Below, piece after piece: positions 62,542 through 64,000 of a DNA stretch of 64,000 nucleotides. The translations under genes and the position numbers were made by a program. How positions within the stretch are numbered: the first letter of the stretch is position 1; each line of letters begins with the position of its first letter. The notes under the pieces were generated by a model. The model had not been told where the DNA came from. It saw only the letters and a program-made list of their open reading frames with translations, and made no database searches. The stretch spans positions 1,922,001-1,986,000 of the forward strand of contig NC_017068.1 in the NCBI RefSeq assembly GCF_000284095.1, given 5' to 3'. The stretch comes from Selenomonas ruminantium subsp. lactilytica TAM6421 (lineage in GTDB: Bacteria; Bacillota; Negativicutes; Selenomonadales; Selenomonadaceae).

Positions 62542-64000
62542 ATGAAAAACAAACAACTAGCGCTTGCCGTCTGTGCTCTGCTGCTCTCTGCTGCACCTGT
62601 CACCCAGGCTGCTGAAAACCCACTCTTCCAGGATGTCCCCCCCAACCACTGGGCTTATGAAGCCGTGACTAGTTTGGCAAAAGATGGGATTATCACCGGC
62701 TATAGCGATGGCAGTTTCCAGGGAGAAAAACTGATCACACGCTATGAAATGGCACAAATTGTAGCCAATGCCCGCACACATATGGACAAGGCTTCCCCTG
62801 ATGACAAACAGCTGATTGAAGAACTGTCCGATGAGTTCCACAATGATCTTGATGCTTTAGGGGTGCGCGTGCAGAAGCTGGAACGGAAAGTGGACAACGT
62901 CCGCCTCACTGGCTCCTTTGCCCAGAAGTACAACAAAGCACATCATCAGGGCATGGAGAATACCAAAGGCAACACTACATCTTACAAGTGGGAGAAGGAA
63001 TTGGATTTGCACCTGGATGCGGATGTCCCCAAAACCAATATCACCTTCCACAGTAATTTCAAGACCACCTTCCGCGCCGATAACAGCAGCGGCTTCAACA
63101 GCGAAGAAGAATCCAAAGATACCTGGAACGGTGGCAACGAGCGCCGGAACACCATGCGGCCGGAAACCTATTATGTTGAAGGCCCACTTGACAAAACCGG
63201 CATTCAGGCCTGTTTTGGAGCTTTCATCCCCGATGCTCAGTCCGGCTTTGTCAATCATGCGGCCATGAAAGGTCTGAGCTTTTCCCACGAGAGCAAAAAA
63301 TACAAGCTCACCCTCTTCGGCGGTCGTCTGGATGTAAAAGATACGGATATGGATGCCACCGAAGGCACCTATACCCACAACCTGACCAATGCAGACATAG
63401 ACTGGGATGGTCCGAAGGAACTTGTCTCACAGACAGCCGATAAATATGTCCAGAAAGTCTACTATAAAAAAGATGCTTATACATCCACTGACAATACTGC
63501 TGCGGCCAACGATTTTGCCCGGCATTCTGCGGTAAAAAAAACCGGCAGTGACCAACCCTATGTGCTTCAGACTGCGACCAGTACAAACAGTGACTGGAAT
63601 TATGATTGGGACAATGCCATCATCGAAGCACAAAATACCGTAGACAAAACCTACTATGCTACCCGGCATAAATCCCTTTACGGTGGCACTTACAGCCGTC
63701 AGCTCACCCCTGCCCTCAATGCTTCCCTAGGCTATTATCGCTACAAATCTGCCGCATATGACAACAGTGCCCTGAATATCGGTGCCCTGACCGCCGATAT
63801 CCGTCTTTCCCCTAAAATGAATCTCCACAGTACCTATGCACACGGCAGTCAGAAAGGCCACAACGATGCCTGGACGGCAGAATTGCAATTCAACGGTGCA
63901 CCAGATATGGACAGCAGAGACAAGCATCGCTTTGGTTATTATCTGGCCTACCGCTACCTTGCCCCTGATGCCCTGATCCGTACCATCTATGAAGACGGTG
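62542..64000 (+). CDS. SLH-domain outer-membrane porin 2 (3' end cut off by window)
   Basis: At least 486 residues; the C-terminus is beyond the window. A signal peptide (MKNKQLALAVCALLLSAAPV..., ending near TQAAE), an SLH domain ('LFQDVPPNHWAYEAVTSLAK' and 'GIITGYSDGSFQGEKLITRYEMAQIV'), a coiled-coil ('EELSDEFHNDLDALGVRVQKLERK') and a beta-barrel. It shares 'LGYYRYKSAAY' and the general plan with porin 1, so the pair arose by duplication. It starts 54 bp after porin 1 with AAGGAGGA upstream and no terminator between, so the two are one operon. Confidence 0.87.
   Translation, partial: MKNKQLALAVCALLLSAAPVTQAAENPLFQDVPPNHWAYEAVTSLAKDGIITGYSDGSFQGEKLITRYEMAQIVANARTHMDKASPDDKQLIEELSDEFHNDLDALGVRVQKLERKVDNVRLTGSFAQKYNKAHHQGMENTKGNTTSYKWEKELDLHLDADVPKTNITFHSNFKTTFRADNSSGFNSEEESKDTWNGGNERRNTMRPETYYVEGPLDKTGIQACFGAFIPDAQSGFVNHAAMKGLSFSHESKKYKLTLFGGRLDVKDTDMDATEGTYTHNLTNADIDWDGPKELVSQTADKYVQKVYYKKDAYTSTDNTAAANDFARHSAVKKTGSDQPYVLQTATSTNSDWNYDWDNAIIEAQNTVDKTYYATRHKSLYGGTYSRQLTPALNASLGYYRYKSAAYDNSALNIGALTADIRLSPKMNLHSTYAHGSQKGHNDAWTAELQFNGAPDMDSRDKHRFGYYLAYRYLAPDALIRTIYEDG

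Overview
The window looks like chromosome of a member of the Negativicutes (Selenomonas/Mitsuokella/Megamonas-like), a Firmicute lineage with an outer membrane. Three things point there. Two genes at the right edge encode porin-like proteins with an N-terminal S-layer homology (SLH) domain. A Tad pilus operon includes an outer-membrane secretin. The remaining housekeeping genes and sigma-A-type promoters are Firmicute-like. I see no integrase, transposase, rRNA operon or CRISPR array, and one tRNA gene. The species is not proven from the sequence alone.

Layout. 1-7077 (minus strand): a Tad/Flp pilus operon (cpaB-cpaC-cpaE-like-cpaE-tadB-flp-tadE-cpaF, the last cut by the window edge). 7.4-9.1 kb: two plus-strand cell-envelope enzymes (NlpC/P60 hydrolase, polysaccharide deacetylase). 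9.1-11.4 kb: a small unknown gene, an isolated trpF, an exported repeat protein and another small unknown gene. 11.5-14.9 kb: the de novo NAD operon nadABC behind a strong palindromic operator candidate. 15-20.3 kb: rplM-rpsI with a likely L13 leader RNA, rpoD, dnaG and dgt. 20.4-23.6 kb: PTS-dependent dihydroxyacetone kinase (dhaKLM), a nitroreductase and a universal stress protein. 23.8-26.4 kb: tRNA-Pro(CGG), thioredoxin, a MITE-like repeat, a Crp/Fnr regulator and prs. 26.5-36.4 kb: a long minus-strand housekeeping series (glmU, gntR, ispE, M18 aminopeptidase, dusB, coaX, birA, clpB). 36.6-38.7 kb: a TPR-like protein, nagB and tadA. 38.8-42.8 kb: an alpha-glucoside PTS with a GH4 phospho-alpha-glucosidase and an RpiR regulator. 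42.9-52.7 kb: malate dehydrogenase, rubredoxin, a PHP phosphoesterase, uvrC, an orphan biotin carboxylase, a LacX-like epimerase, a flavodoxin, thiT and holA.

The most interesting region is 52.8-64 kb. It contains a cellobiose-family PTS (IIB, IIC, IIA), a GH1 phospho-beta-glycosidase, a secreted GH26 beta-mannanase, two paralogous GntR/UTRA regulators, a secreted CBM27-like protein broken by a frameshift, mannose-6-phosphate isomerase and two divergent SLH porins. Read together, they describe a complete beta-mannan route. GH26 would cut mannan at or outside the cell envelope, the porins would admit oligosaccharides, the PTS would import and phosphorylate mannobiose, GH1 would split the phosphodisaccharide, and ManA would feed fructose-6-phosphate into glycolysis. 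The PTS operon and the porin operon face away from each other across two perfect consensus promoters. Each -35 box lies inside one arm of a perfect 19-bp inverted repeat, which argues for coordinated control by one regulator. The substrate assignment is inference from gene content.

Two genes were too short for a 60-residue cutoff and were found by reading the sequence: the Flp pilin and rubredoxin. Several starts were moved to non-ATG or internal codons on ribosome-binding-site evidence, as stated per gene.
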